Shown: positions 34,353 to 42,827 of the stretch, in pieces
How the letters are laid out: each line of letters begins with the position of its first letter
Position numbering within the stretch: position 1 is the first letter of the stretch
Source: Nonomuraea aurantiaca
GTDB taxonomy: Bacteria; Actinomycetota; Actinomycetes; Streptosporangiales; Streptosporangiaceae
Assembly: GCF_020215705.1 (NCBI RefSeq)
Contig: NZ_JAIWNB010000017.1
Span: 1 to 64,000, forward strand
Direction: 5' to 3'
Length of the DNA: 64,000 bases
Made by a program: the position numbers and the translations under genes
The notes under the pieces: model-generated
The model's database searches: none
What the model saw: the letters and a program-made list of their open reading frames with translations, nothing else
What the model was told of the DNA's origin: nothing

Positions 34353-34482
34353 TCAGCTCCTGGTCTCGTACCTGGTCAGGAGTACGCCGTCGGGGAACGT
34401 CCGGGTCTCCATCAGGGTCAGGTTCACCCAGTTGTCCAGGGCCGTAAAGAACGGCGTGCCGCTGCCCACCAAGACCGGTGCT
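34353..34482 (-). pseudogene. C-terminal remnant of a dihydrofolate-reductase-family (RibD_C) gene
   Basis: On the minus strand, ending at the TGA 34355-34353, one frame reads PVLVGSGTPFFTALDNWVNL then TLMETRTFPDGVLLTRYETRS. This is the last 40 residues of the RibD C-terminal/dihydrofolate-reductase-like family seen widely in actinomycetes. There is no upstream part: at about 34482 the homology changes to a TetR sequence in another frame. It is a deletion joint between two genes, so the fragment cannot be made as a working protein. Confidence 0.78.
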
Positions 34483-34861
34483 CTTGGTCCAGGCGACGGA
34501 GACGGTCGCGAGGAACAGGTCGTACCCGGTCACCGCCGGGCGCACCCGCCCCGCGAGCTGGGCGGCCCGCACGTACTCGTCGGTCGCGGCGATGAGGGTG
34601 TCACAGGGAAGGGTGAGCGGATTGTCCGGCTCCTGCGCCCTGGCCGCGGCCACGAGCGGTTCCGGCAGCCCGCTGAAGGCGCTGAAGTAGTCCTCCATCG
34701 CCCGCAGCCACTGCCGCAACGCCTCGCAGGCGTCGCCGAGTTGCGCGATGTCCGCCCGGCGGGCCACCAACTCCTCCGAACGCGTCTGCAGCACGGCGGT
34801 CAGCAGCGCCTCCCGGGTGGGAAATGCCGATACAGCGTGCCAGGGCCGACGCCCGCCTCCC
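34483..34861 (-). pseudogene. TetR-family remnant, missing both ends and frame-shifted
   Basis: The minus strand reads LREAGVGPGTLYRHFP near 34800-34861 and continues in another frame as REALLTAVLQTRSEELVARR and VRPAVTGYDLFLATVSVAW, i.e. a TetR regulator that begins within its helix-turn-helix, shifts frame by one base after YRHFP at about 34824, and is joined to the dihydrofolate-reductase remnant. The first 40 residues are missing, and the preceding MFS gene ends exactly at the break. Clearly a relic. Confidence 0.8.
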
Positions 34862-36046
34862 TCAACTCGGCAGGCGCCGCAGCATCAGCGGTACCAGCAG
34901 GAACGCCAAGCCCGCGGCCAGGAAGGCGCCGGCTCCGACAGCGCCGGCGAGGGGAGCGGCGGCCGCGGCCAGCGGTGGGACCATGGGCTGGGCCACGCCC
35001 CACGACGACCCTTGTACGGCGAACCAGCGCGGCCGGTCGTCTTCCGGCGCGGCGTCGGCGACCGCCGATTGCCAGCGGCCGAGCAGCACACTGTTGGCCG
35101 CCGTGCAGCCCAGGTAGGCGGCGATGGTGAGCGGCACGCTGGCGGTGGCGGCCATCACCAGCGCGAGCACCCCGAGCAGCAGCGCGCCCACCCCGAGGAT
35201 CAGCCCGTGCGAGCGCCCGGCCAGCAGCCGGCGGGCGGCCCACAGCGTCAGGGGGGCCAGCGCGGCGGCACCTGCCAGCGTCAGACCGGGCAGCCACGAT
35301 GCGGCGCCCCGCTCCAGCAGCGCCAGCGGCACGTACATCATCACCGCCAGTGAGCCGATCGCGAACGCGGTGCCCGCCACGGTCAGCCGCACCAACGCGG
35401 CGGGTGGCCGCCAGCGCCCGCTCCTCCCAGCGTGCCGTTCGGCGCGGAGCCCGCTCCTTCCAGCGTGCCGCTCGCCGCGGTGGCTGTCGGACCGGGACTG
35501 GGGCCGGGCGTCATCGCGCGGCAGGAACGCCACCGCGACAGCGGCCGCGGCCAGGCAGGTGAGCGCGTCGGCGGCCACCAGCCAGCGCACCCCCAGCGGC
35601 AGGAGCACCGCCGCCAGCAGTCCCGCCGCCGCTCCGGCCGCCGACAGCGCCACTCCCAGCACGGCGAAGGTGGCATGGCGCTGCTCGCCCTCGCTCGCCC
35701 GTGCCAGCAGTTCCTGCGAGGGCGGCTCGTACACCTCGAAGGCCAGCCCGACCAGTGCGATGGCGATCAGCACCTGCGCCGGGCCCTGCGCCAGGACGAG
35801 CGCGAACAGGGCCAGCCCGGTCGCCGCCAGCCCCGCGCTCAGCACACCGCGCGGCGAGAACCGCTCCAGCAGCAGCGCCCCCGCCCAGCGCGAGAGCAGC
35901 GCGGTCACCCCGAACAGGGCCAGCGCCGCCGCGGCCAGTTCCGGCCCGGCCAACACCGCCAGGAACGACAGCGCATAGGCGCCCAGAGCGTTGAGGGTCC
36001 GCACCCACAGCAGCACCCGCGCCGCCACCGGCAGCGACCTCCACAT
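34862..36046 (-). CDS. MFS transporter
   Basis: A 394-aa membrane protein with about 12 helices (GPELAAAALALFGVTALLSR, FEVYEPPSQELLARAS, LVPLMLRRLPS at the end). The start is ATG 36046 (MWRSLPVAARVLLWVRTLNA) with GGGGGG 5 bp upstream, rather than the upstream ATG that adds 44 non-homologous residues. The large loop after helix 6 holds a twofold repeat, ERHAGRSGL and ERHAGRSGR, encoded by a duplicated stretch at about 35420-35490. The stop TGA is supplied by the sequence of the TetR relic, so the last residues may have been altered by a deletion. Confidence 0.85.
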   Translation of the reverse strand: MWRSLPVAARVLLWVRTLNALGAYALSFLAVLAGPELAAAALALFGVTALLSRWAGALLLERFSPRGVLSAGLAATGLALFALVLAQGPAQVLIAIALVGLAFEVYEPPSQELLARASEGEQRHATFAVLGVALSAAGAAAGLLAAVLLPLGVRWLVAADALTCLAAAAVAVAFLPRDDARPQSRSDSHRGERHAGRSGLRAERHAGRSGRWRPPAALVRLTVAGTAFAIGSLAVMMYVPLALLERGAASWLPGLTLAGAAALAPLTLWAARRLLAGRSHGLILGVGALLLGVLALVMAATASVPLTIAAYLGCTAANSVLLGRWQSAVADAAPEDDRPRWFAVQGSSWGVAQPMVPPLAAAAAPLAGAVGAGAFLAAGLAFLLVPLMLRRLPS

Positions 36047-36181
36047 GCAACCCCCCGAGACGCCGACAAAGACGTCATCCTCACACACGCCACCGACGAT
36101 CCCGGGGTCTGGTGGCGCCGTGGTCGCGACGGGCGCTGGTGTCGTGATGTCGGGGCTCCCGTCGGGGGGCGCGATCATCCT

Positions 36182-36253
36182 GGGGTGCTCTGCCGGTACG
36201 TGTTACAGCAGAGCCTTTCCCGGCCGCGTCACCTGGGATTCCATGGGCGACAG
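36182..36253 (+). ncRNA. Structured RNA element, copy A (unnamed)
   Basis: About 72 nt beginning GGGGTGCTCTGCCGGTACGT. GCTCTGC (36187-36193) pairs with GCAGAGC (36208-36214) around a 14-nt loop CGGTACGTGTTACA. A second copy at 37558 has the same layout with compensating base changes in the stem. It lies about 90 nt before the Bcr/CflA gene in the same orientation, inside the intergenic region. I know no named RNA family that it matches. Its interest is discussed in the findings; function unknown. Confidence 0.5.
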
Positions 36254-36344
36254 ACCTTGAGACGTCGTGCGTGCCACCGTCTCCTCCCGCCGATTCCTTG
36301 ATGCGGGCTTGGGTTCCATCACGACACACGACAGGGAGACACGC

Positions 36345-37607
36345 ATGACTGAACCGGCTCGGGTCGCACGCGAACAGGCAAGGGGCCGCCCCTTGGCGGT
36401 CGTCCTGTGCGTGCTGACGGTCTTCGGGCCGATCTCCATGGACCTGTATCTGCCCGTACTGCCCGCGCTCACCACCGAGCTGCGCTCCGCGACCTCGGCC
36501 GCGCAGCTGACGGTCACCGCGTGCCTGCTCGGCCTGGCTTTCGGCCAGGTCGTCGCCGGGCCGGCGTCCGACCGGTTCGGCCGCCGCGGGCCCCTTCTCA
36601 TCGGCGTCGTCGCCTACATCCTCACCTCAGCGCTGTGCGCCCTCAGCCCGGCCATCGAGACGCTGGTCGCCGCCCGGTTCGTCCAGGGTCTGGCCGGTGG
36701 GGTGGGCATTGTGATCGCGCAGGCGGCAGGGCGTGACCTGTACTCCGGCGGCAAGCTGGTCCGCTACTACGGCCGTCTGACCGTGATCGGCGGGCTGGCC
36801 GCCATCATCGGGCCGGTGATCGGCGGGCAGCTCGCCGCCGTCACCGACTGGCGGGGCATCTTCCTGTTCCTGGCGGCGATCGGCGCGGCGATCCTCATCG
36901 CCGTCCTCGTCGTCTTCCGTGAGACGCTGCCGCGGCGGGAGCGCGTCGCCGGCGGGCTCACGCGGGCCGGTCGCGACTTTCGGCGGCTGATCCGCGACGG
37001 GGTGTTCCTCGGCGCCGTCCTCATCACCGGGCTCGTGAACGCCGCCCTGTTCGCCTATCTCAGCGGCGCCACGTACGTCCTGCAGGGAATCTACGGGCTG
37101 TCGCCGCAGGGGTACTCGTTCGCGTTCGGTCTGAACTCCCTGGGGTTCATGGTGTTCGGGTTCGTCGCCGGCCGCCTCTCCGAGCGGTGGTCGGAGAAGG
37201 GGACCTTGGTGATCGGGCTGGTGATGTGCCTGGTCGGCGCCGGTGGGCTGCTTGTGACCGCGGCGTTCCACCTGCCCCTGATCGCGGTGATCCTCTCGCT
37301 GCTGACGATGGTCAGCGGCGTGGCCGCCACGACCCCGCCGGCCACCTCCCTCGCCCTGGCGAACTACCCCGACATCGCCGGCACGGCGTCCTCGCTGCTC
37401 GGGCTGGCCCGCTTCGCGTTCGGCGGCCTCGCCGCGCCTCTCGTCGGCCTGGGCGGCGCCGACGACGCCGTCCCGCTCGGGCTCGTCACGGTCGTCTCGA
37501 CCGTGCTCGCCATGATCGTCTACGCCGTGTCCATCCGCAGGCCGCTCCGCCCACTCAGGGGTGCCCTGTCGGTACATGTCTCAACAGGGTCTCCCTCAGG
37601 CCGTTGA
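36345..37607 (+). CDS. Bcr/CflA-type drug-resistance MFS transporter
   Basis: A 420-aa, 12-helix transporter of the Bcr/CflA subfamily (MDLYLPVLPALTTELR at helix 1, QAAGRDLYSGGKLVRYYGRL in the loop after helix 4, SDRFGRRGPLL in loop 2-3). ATG 36345 has AGGGAG 6 bp upstream; the open frame extends a further 26 codons upstream without signal. The protein ends RPLRPLRGALSVHVSTGSPS plus GR; the last 15 residues are encoded by copy B of the repeated RNA element, so the original 3' end may have been changed. A drug or metabolite is exported by proton exchange (family knowledge). Confidence 0.9.
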   Translation: MTEPARVAREQARGRPLAVVLCVLTVFGPISMDLYLPVLPALTTELRSATSAAQLTVTACLLGLAFGQVVAGPASDRFGRRGPLLIGVVAYILTSALCALSPAIETLVAARFVQGLAGGVGIVIAQAAGRDLYSGGKLVRYYGRLTVIGGLAAIIGPVIGGQLAAVTDWRGIFLFLAAIGAAILIAVLVVFRETLPRRERVAGGLTRAGRDFRRLIRDGVFLGAVLITGLVNAALFAYLSGATYVLQGIYGLSPQGYSFAFGLNSLGFMVFGFVAGRLSERWSEKGTLVIGLVMCLVGAGGLLVTAAFHLPLIAVILSLLTMVSGVAATTPPATSLALANYPDIAGTASSLLGLARFAFGGLAAPLVGLGGADDAVPLGLVTVVSTVLAMIVYAVSIRRPLRPLRGALSVHVSTGSPSGR

Positions 37608-37630
37608 CCATTGGTTTCATGGGGAGCGGC
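37558..37630 (+). ncRNA. Structured RNA element, copy B (unnamed)
   Basis: About 73 nt beginning GGGGTGCCCTGTCGGTACAT. GCCCTGT (37563-37569) pairs with ACAGGGT (37584-37590), the last pair being G-T, around the loop CGGTACATGTCTCA. Compared with copy A two stem pairs have changed on both sides. It overlaps the last codons of the Bcr/CflA gene and lies about 180 nt before the paoA-like gene, on the same strand as both genes. Confidence 0.5.
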
Positions 37631-37810
37631 CCGGAGGGATGGCGGGTGTCGCCGCCTCTCGCCGCCTCTCGCCGCCGGCCGTCGGGCGCGGATACGGCTA
37701 CGGCCGCGGCGCCGGAATCCTTGATCACGTAGCGCAATGCCGGCGCGGCCATGCCTCCGGCGCACGGATGACTGTGAACGCCGGTCCTTCGCTCAATCGA
37801 GAGGGTGCCT
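37631..37810. other. Leader region before the aldehyde oxidoreductase genes
   Basis: 180 bp with a short run of CTCGCCGC-type repeats at about 37650-37675 and no recognisable gene. The ribosome binding site GAGAGGG of the next gene is at its right end. Confidence 0.4.
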
Positions 37811-38446
37811 ATGTCTTCCGAACTTCCTGACTCATGTGTTCCGGCCGAGGCGGAGCCCGCCTCGACGGTGTCTCGGCGTACGTTCATCGCGACGGCCACC
37901 ACAGCGGTGGTGGCGGGCGACCTGGTGAGCGCGGAGACGGCGGGCGCGGAGGCGGCGGGGGCCGCCGAGGCGCCGCTCAGCGGGCGCGTCTCGCTGACCG
38001 TCAACGGCGAGCGGCACGCCGCGATGATCGACAATCGGACCTCGCTGCTGGACCTGCTGCGCGAGCGGTTCGGGCTGACGGGCACGAAGAAGGGCTGCGA
38101 TGCCGGGGCCTGCGGCGCGTGCACGGTCCTGGTCGGCGGTCGCCGCGTCAACGCGTGCCTGACGCTCGCGGTGCGTCTGGAGGGCGCGGAGGTCACCACC
38201 ATCGAGGGGCTCGCCCCGGGAGAGGGTGACGAGCTGCATCCGCTGCAGGAGGCGTTCGTCGAGCAGGACGCCTTCCAGTGCGGTTACTGCACCCCGGGCC
38301 AGATCATGTCCGGCATCGGCTGCATCCGGGAGGGCCACGCCGGCTCGCCGGCGGAGATCCGGGAGTGGATGAGCGGCAACATCTGCCGCTGCGGCTGTTA
38401 CGTGAAGATCGTCAGAGCGGTTGAGCAAGCTGCGCGGAGGACCTGA
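37811..38446 (+). CDS. paoA: Aldehyde oxidoreductase 2Fe-2S subunit with Tat signal
   Basis: A 211-aa iron-sulfur subunit. A Tat signal with SRRTFIATATTAVVAG begins at residue 21, so the enzyme is exported folded with its partners. Two 2Fe-2S sets follow: CDAGACGACTVLV ... NAC, and CGYCTPGQIMSG ... CRCGCYVKI, the xanthine-oxidase arrangement. ATG 37811 is chosen because GAGAGGG lies 5 bp before it; the GTG 6 bp upstream is too near. The stop overlaps the next ATG by 1 base. Matches the small subunit of E. coli-like PaoABC/YagT. Confidence 0.93.
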   Translation: MSSELPDSCVPAEAEPASTVSRRTFIATATTAVVAGDLVSAETAGAEAAGAAEAPLSGRVSLTVNGERHAAMIDNRTSLLDLLRERFGLTGTKKGCDAGACGACTVLVGGRRVNACLTLAVRLEGAEVTTIEGLAPGEGDELHPLQEAFVEQDAFQCGYCTPGQIMSGIGCIREGHAGSPAEIREWMSGNICRCGCYVKIVRAVEQAARRT

Positions 38447-39426
38447 TGCATCCCTTCTCCTACACCAAGGCCTCCGACCTGGAGGGAGCTCTTGCCGCCG
38501 GGCGGCGGGGCGGGCGCTACATCGCCGGCGGCACTACCCTGGTCGACCTGATGCGCGAGAGCGTTGAGCGTCCCGGCGCGCTGGTCGACATCAGCGCCCT
38601 TCCCCTGGGGGAGATCACCGCCACCGCGGGCGGGGGACTGCGCATCGGCGCGCTGGTCTCGATGGCCGAGGCCGCCGCCGACCCCAAGGTGCGGGCCACC
38701 TTCCCGGTCGTGTCGCAGGCGCTGGAGCTGAGCGCGTCGGCCCAGCTGCGCAACATGGCCACCATCGGCGGCAACATCATGCAGCGCACCCGGTGCGCGT
38801 ACTTCCGTGACGTGACAGCGCCCTGCAACAAGCGCGAGCCCGGCTCGGGATGCGCGGCGCTGGAGGGGTTCAACCGCGCTCACGCGATCCTCGGCGGCTC
38901 CGACCAGTGCGTGGCCACCCACCCCTCCGACGTCGCCGTGGCGTTCGCGGCGCTGGAGGCGAGCGTGCACCTGCGGGGCCCGGACGGGGAGCCCAGTGTC
39001 GCCTTCGCCGACTTCCTGCTGCGGCCGGGCGGCACTCCGGACCGGGAGCATGGCCTGCGGCCCGGCGAGCTGATCACCGCCGTGGAGCTCCCCGCCCTGC
39101 CGCGTCCGCTCAGGTCCGGCTACCTCAAGGTGCGCGACCGGCAGTCGTACGAGTTCGCGCTGACCTCGGCGGCGGTCGCGCTGCACATCAAGGGCGGCGT
39201 GATCCGGGAGGCGAAGGTGGCCGCCGGAGGTGTGGGCACCGTGCCGTGGAAGCTGTCCGCCGTCGAACGCCACCTCATCGGCGAGCGGCCGTCCGAGGCG
39301 CTGTGGGCCGAGGCGGCCGAGCGGGCGGCCGACGGGGCCCGCCCGCTGGAGCACAACCGATTCAAGGCCGAACTGCTGAAACGTACCGTCGAACGGCAAC
39401 TGCGGATCGTGGGAGGAAGCGAATGA
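38446..39426 (+). CDS. paoB: Aldehyde oxidoreductase FAD subunit
   Basis: A 326-aa subunit with the FAD-binding pattern YIAGGTTLVDLMRESVERPG and QLRNMATIGGNIMQRTRCAY of molybdenum hydroxylase medium subunits. The insert CAYFRDVTAPCNKREPGSGC with four Cys is the 4Fe-4S site that marks the PaoB/YagS and 4-hydroxybenzoyl-CoA reductase-like branch. Start ATG 38446 overlaps the previous stop and its own stop overlaps the next ATG (ATGA at 39423-39426). Passes electrons from the molybdenum site to the 2Fe-2S subunit. Confidence 0.92.
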   Translation: MHPFSYTKASDLEGALAAGRRGGRYIAGGTTLVDLMRESVERPGALVDISALPLGEITATAGGGLRIGALVSMAEAAADPKVRATFPVVSQALELSASAQLRNMATIGGNIMQRTRCAYFRDVTAPCNKREPGSGCAALEGFNRAHAILGGSDQCVATHPSDVAVAFAALEASVHLRGPDGEPSVAFADFLLRPGGTPDREHGLRPGELITAVELPALPRPLRSGYLKVRDRQSYEFALTSAAVALHIKGGVIREAKVAAGGVGTVPWKLSAVERHLIGERPSEALWAEAAERAADGARPLEHNRFKAELLKRTVERQLRIVGGSE

Positions 39427-41606
39427 GCCGGCGAGCCGTGGGGGCGCCGCTGTCCCGGGTGGATGGGCGCCTGAAAGTGACCGGGCGGGCGACCTACGCC
39501 GCCGAGCACGACGTCAAGGGAGTCGTGTACGCCGTCATCGTCGACAGCGGCATCGGGCGGGGCCGCATCACCGGCATCGACGCCCGCGACGCCCTGGCCC
39601 GGTCCGGCGTCCTGAAGGTGATCAGCCACCTCAACGCGCCCAAGCTCGCCTACCGTCCCAACGCGGGATCGAACAACCCGGAAGGCAGCGAGCGGCTGCA
39701 CGTCTTCCAGGACGACCGGGTGCGCTTCTTCGGCCAGCCGGTCGCCGTCGTGGTGGCCACCACGCTGGAGGCCGCGCAGCACGCGGCCCGCCTGGTCGAG
39801 GTCCGCTACGCCGCCGAGAAGCCGACGACCGGCCTGGCCGGCGACCGGACGAACAAGCCCGTGACCTACGCGCGGGGCGACGCGGAGCAGGCCCTGGGCT
39901 CGGCGGAGGTACGGATGGAGATGACGTACCGGACCGCCCGCAACCATCACAACGCGATGGAGCCGCACGCCACCATCGCCCGCTGGAACGGCCACCGGCT
40001 CACCGTGTGGGACAAGACCCAGTGGGTGAACGGCACCCAAGAAGAGCTCGCCGCCGTGTTCGGCATCCCGAAGGAGTCGGTGTGCGTCATCTCGCCGTTC
40101 GTCGGCGGCGCGTTCGGCAGCGGCCTGCGGGCCTGGCCGCACGTCACCATCGCGGCCCTGGCCGCCCGCGAGACCGGACGCCCGGTCAAACTCGTCCTCG
40201 CCCGCAGGCAGCAGTACTTCGGGACGGGCTACCGGCCCGCCTACGTCTACAAGGTACGGCTGGGCAGCGCCCGGCAGGGGCGCCTGATCGCCATGACGCA
40301 CGACATCAGGGCCGAGACCTCCAGCTACGAGGATTTCCAGGAGGGCGTCCTGCCGACCGGGCAGATGCTCTACAGCATGCCCAACGTCGCGCAGACCTAC
40401 GAGCGGGTGCCGCTGGATGTGAACACCCCGCTGTACATGCGCGGCCCCGGCCACGCGACCACCTCCTACATCGTCGAGTCGGCGATGGACGAACTCGCCC
40501 ACGAGCTCGGCCTCGACCCGATCGAACTACGCCGGCGCAACGAACCCGACGACGACCCCGCGACCAGGCGGCCGTTCTCCACCCGGCGGCTGCGCGAGTG
40601 CTACACCGTGGGCGCCCGCGAGTTCGGCTGGGACCGGCGTAACCCCAAGCCGCGCTCCACCCGTGACGGCGACTGGCTGATCGGCATGGGCATGGCCGCA
40701 GGCGTCTATGACACCAATCGCGGCGCGGCCCAGGCGCGGGTCAGGCTCGACGCCCGGGGGAGCGCCGTGGTCGAAGCGGCGTCCAGCGACATGGGACCGG
40801 GCACGTACACGTCCATGACCCAGGTCGCCGCCGACGCCCTCGGCCTGGACATGCGCGCCGTGACCTGCCGGCTCGGCGACTCCATCATGCCGCCGACCCC
40901 GCCTCACGGCGGTTCCATGACCATGGCCAGTGTCGGCTCCGCCGTCCAGGACGGCTGCGACAAGCTGCGCCGCCAAGCCGTCGCGCTGGCCGTGGGGGAC
41001 GAGCGGTCGCCCCTGCACGGCGTGGACGCGGGCGACGTCGTGGCCGGTGACGGGCGGCTGCACGTCAAGGGCGATCCCACGCGCGGTGAGACGTACCAGC
41101 AGCTTCTTGCCCGAAACAACCGCACCCATCTCGAAACGCTCGGCTCCTTCACGCCAGGGGAGAGCCGCTTCTCGATGTACGCCTACAACGCCACGTTCGC
41201 CGAGGTCGCCGTCGACCACCGCCTCGGCCTGGTCCGCATCCGGCGGATGCTCGGCGTCTACGACGCGGGACGCATCATCAGCCCCAAGCTCGCCGACAGC
41301 CAGGCGATCGGCGGGATGGTCGGCGGCATCGGCGCCGCCCTGCTGGAGCACACGGTCACCGACCCTCGCGACGGCAGGATCGTCAACGCAAACCTCGCCG
41401 ACTACCTCGTCCCCGTCAACGCCGACGTCCCCTCGCTGCGCGCGATCTATCTCGACGGTGATGACCGCGAGGCCGACCCCATCGGGGTCAAGGGTCTCGG
41501 TGAGGTCGTCTTCACCGGCGTGGCGCCCGCCATCGCCAACGCCGTCTTCCACGCCACCGGCCGCCGCGTCCGCGAGCTGCCCATCACCGCCGAAGCGCTG
41601 CTTTGA
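39423..41606 (+). CDS. paoC: Aldehyde oxidoreductase molybdopterin subunit
   Basis: A 727-aa catalytic subunit of the xanthine dehydrogenase family, about the length of PaoC/YagR. It begins MSRRAVGAPLSRVDGRLKVT and contains PHGGSMTMASVGSAV and the C-terminal GVKGLGEVVFTG, whose Glu is the conserved base that activates the Mo-bound hydroxide. It holds Mo-molybdopterin (probably a cytidine dinucleotide, family knowledge) and oxidises aromatic or other aldehydes. No paoD/xdhC-like maturation gene is adjacent, so the chaperone must be encoded elsewhere. Confidence 0.93.
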   Translation: MSRRAVGAPLSRVDGRLKVTGRATYAAEHDVKGVVYAVIVDSGIGRGRITGIDARDALARSGVLKVISHLNAPKLAYRPNAGSNNPEGSERLHVFQDDRVRFFGQPVAVVVATTLEAAQHAARLVEVRYAAEKPTTGLAGDRTNKPVTYARGDAEQALGSAEVRMEMTYRTARNHHNAMEPHATIARWNGHRLTVWDKTQWVNGTQEELAAVFGIPKESVCVISPFVGGAFGSGLRAWPHVTIAALAARETGRPVKLVLARRQQYFGTGYRPAYVYKVRLGSARQGRLIAMTHDIRAETSSYEDFQEGVLPTGQMLYSMPNVAQTYERVPLDVNTPLYMRGPGHATTSYIVESAMDELAHELGLDPIELRRRNEPDDDPATRRPFSTRRLRECYTVGAREFGWDRRNPKPRSTRDGDWLIGMGMAAGVYDTNRGAAQARVRLDARGSAVVEAASSDMGPGTYTSMTQVAADALGLDMRAVTCRLGDSIMPPTPPHGGSMTMASVGSAVQDGCDKLRRQAVALAVGDERSPLHGVDAGDVVAGDGRLHVKGDPTRGETYQQLLARNNRTHLETLGSFTPGESRFSMYAYNATFAEVAVDHRLGLVRIRRMLGVYDAGRIISPKLADSQAIGGMVGGIGAALLEHTVTDPRDGRIVNANLADYLVPVNADVPSLRAIYLDGDDREADPIGVKGLGEVVFTGVAPAIANAVFHATGRRVRELPITAEALL

Positions 41607-41618
41607 CCACGCGGGTCC

Positions 41619-42377
41619 TCAGTTGTCCGTGCGGGGGAGGCGGCGCAGCAGGTAGGTGTCCATGATCCAGCCCTTGCGGGCCCTGGCCTCGGCGCGCAGC
41701 TCGCGGATCCGGTCGCCGACCTCGGCCACCGGGCCGGACACCAGGATCTCGTCGGGGCTGCCCAGGTAGGCGCCCCAGTGGATGTGGAAGTCGTCGAGGC
41801 CGGCGAAGGAGCAGTGGGCGTCCAGCATGACCACGACGTCGTCGGCGGACGGGCCGTCCTCGGCCAGGCGGCGGCCGGTGGTCAGGTGCACGGGGCGGCC
41901 GACCTGGGTGAGGCTGGTGCGGTGGCGGGCGGTGAGCGCGGCCACGCTGCTGACGCCGGGGATCACCTCGTAGTCGAAGGTGACGTTCCCGCGTTCGAGG
42001 ATCTCCTCGACGATGGTGAGCGTGCTGTCGTACACGCCCGGATCGCCCCACACCAGGAACGCCCCCGTCTGGCCCTCCTTCAGCTCGTCGCGGATCAGCG
42101 CCTCGCAGGCCAGCGCGCGGCGGGAGCGCCAGTCCTCGACGGCGGCGGTGTAGGCGGGGGTGGTGCGGTCGCGCTCGGGGTCGCGGGCCTCGGCGATCCA
42201 GTACGGCGGGCGGCCGTGCTGGTCGATCAGGTCCAGCCGGAGGCGTACGAGGTCCTGTTTGACCTCCCCCTTGTCGACGATGAAGAACACGTCCGTGGCG
42301 GCGATGGCCTTGGCCGCCTGCAGCGTGAGATGGTCGGGATCTCCGGCGCCGATGCCGATGACGAGTAGCCGCTTCAC
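41619..42377 (-). CDS. cobF: CobF, precorrin-6A synthase (deacetylating)
   Basis: A 252-aa tetrapyrrole methylase of the CobF branch: VKRLLVIGIGAGDPDHLTLQ, VFFIVDKGEVKQDLVRLR, then GVPGVSSVAALTARHRTSLT-like block as VIPGVSSVAALTARHRTSLT and the end GWIMDTYLLRRLPRTDN. It methylates C-1 and removes acetic acid in the aerobic cobalamin pathway, using SAM. Start GTG 42377 is chosen to give MKRLLVIG; GTG 42383 adds two residues and is equally possible. It is convergent with the paoC gene, 12 bp apart, and divergent from the PPOX gene. Confidence 0.93.
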   Translation of the reverse strand: MKRLLVIGIGAGDPDHLTLQAAKAIAATDVFFIVDKGEVKQDLVRLRLDLIDQHGRPPYWIAEARDPERDRTTPAYTAAVEDWRSRRALACEALIRDELKEGQTGAFLVWGDPGVYDSTLTIVEEILERGNVTFDYEVIPGVSSVAALTARHRTSLTQVGRPVHLTTGRRLAEDGPSADDVVVMLDAHCSFAGLDDFHIHWGAYLGSPDEILVSGPVAEVGDRIRELRAEARARKGWIMDTYLLRRLPRTDN

Positions 42378-42413
42378 CCGCACGAGTCTGCCAGAGAGCT
42401 GGATATACGATAT

Positions 42414-42438
42414 GCCTCCGCAATTCCCTCGAGGAGGC
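42414..42438 (+). promoter_or_regulatory. Hairpin over the ribosome binding site of the PPOX-cobLMK operon
   Basis: GCCTCC (42414-42419) can pair with GGAGGC (42433-42438), which is most of the GAGGAGG ribosome binding site (42431-42437) of the following gene. The 13-nt loop is unstructured. It might limit translation, but a single 6-bp stem can arise by chance. Confidence 0.35.
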
Positions 42439-42440
42439 TC

Positions 42441-42827
42441 GTGAATCTGGTCGAGCAGGGCGCCGCTTTCGCCGCGTTCTGGCAGGAACGGCACCTGTGC
42501 ACGCTCTCAACGGCGCGTTCCGGCGAGCCGCCGCACGCGGTGCCGGTCGGCGCGACGCTGGATCTGGAGACCGGCGTCGCGCGGGTGATCACCTCGGGCA
42601 CCTCGTACAAAGCCCGGCTCATCGCAGCGGACGGCGCGCTGGTCGCGCTCTGCCAGGTGGACGGCCGGCGGTGGTCGACGCTGGAGGGGCGGGCCGTGGT
42701 GCGTACCGAGCCGGAGCAGGTGGCCGACGCCGAGCGCCGTTACACCGCCCGCTACAAGCCGCCCCGGCCCAACCCGGCGCGGGTGGTCGTGGAGATCCAG
42801 GTGACGCGCGTGCTGGGCAACGTGTGA
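42441..42827 (+). CDS. PPOX-class F420-dependent protein
   Basis: A 128-aa flavin-fold protein of the pyridoxamine 5'-phosphate oxidase-like class; TLSTARSGEPPHAVPVGATL, ARVITSGTSYKARLIAADGA, and VALCQVDGRRWSTLEGRAVV match the PPOX_Rv-type F420-binding subfamily. GTG 42441 is preceded by GAGGAGG. Its stop overlaps the cobL start (GTGA at 42824-42827), so it is translated with cobL, cobM and cobK. Its role with the cobalamin genes is unknown; it could be an F420H2- or flavin-dependent reductase in corrin or cofactor metabolism. Confidence 0.85.
   Translation: MNLVEQGAAFAAFWQERHLCTLSTARSGEPPHAVPVGATLDLETGVARVITSGTSYKARLIAADGALVALCQVDGRRWSTLEGRAVVRTEPEQVADAERRYTARYKPPRPNPARVVVEIQVTRVLGNV

Noticed and set aside
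42414..42438. Named riboswitch before the PPOX-cobLMK operon
   Set aside because: Only a 6-bp hairpin is present; there is no B12 box or other aptamer hallmark.
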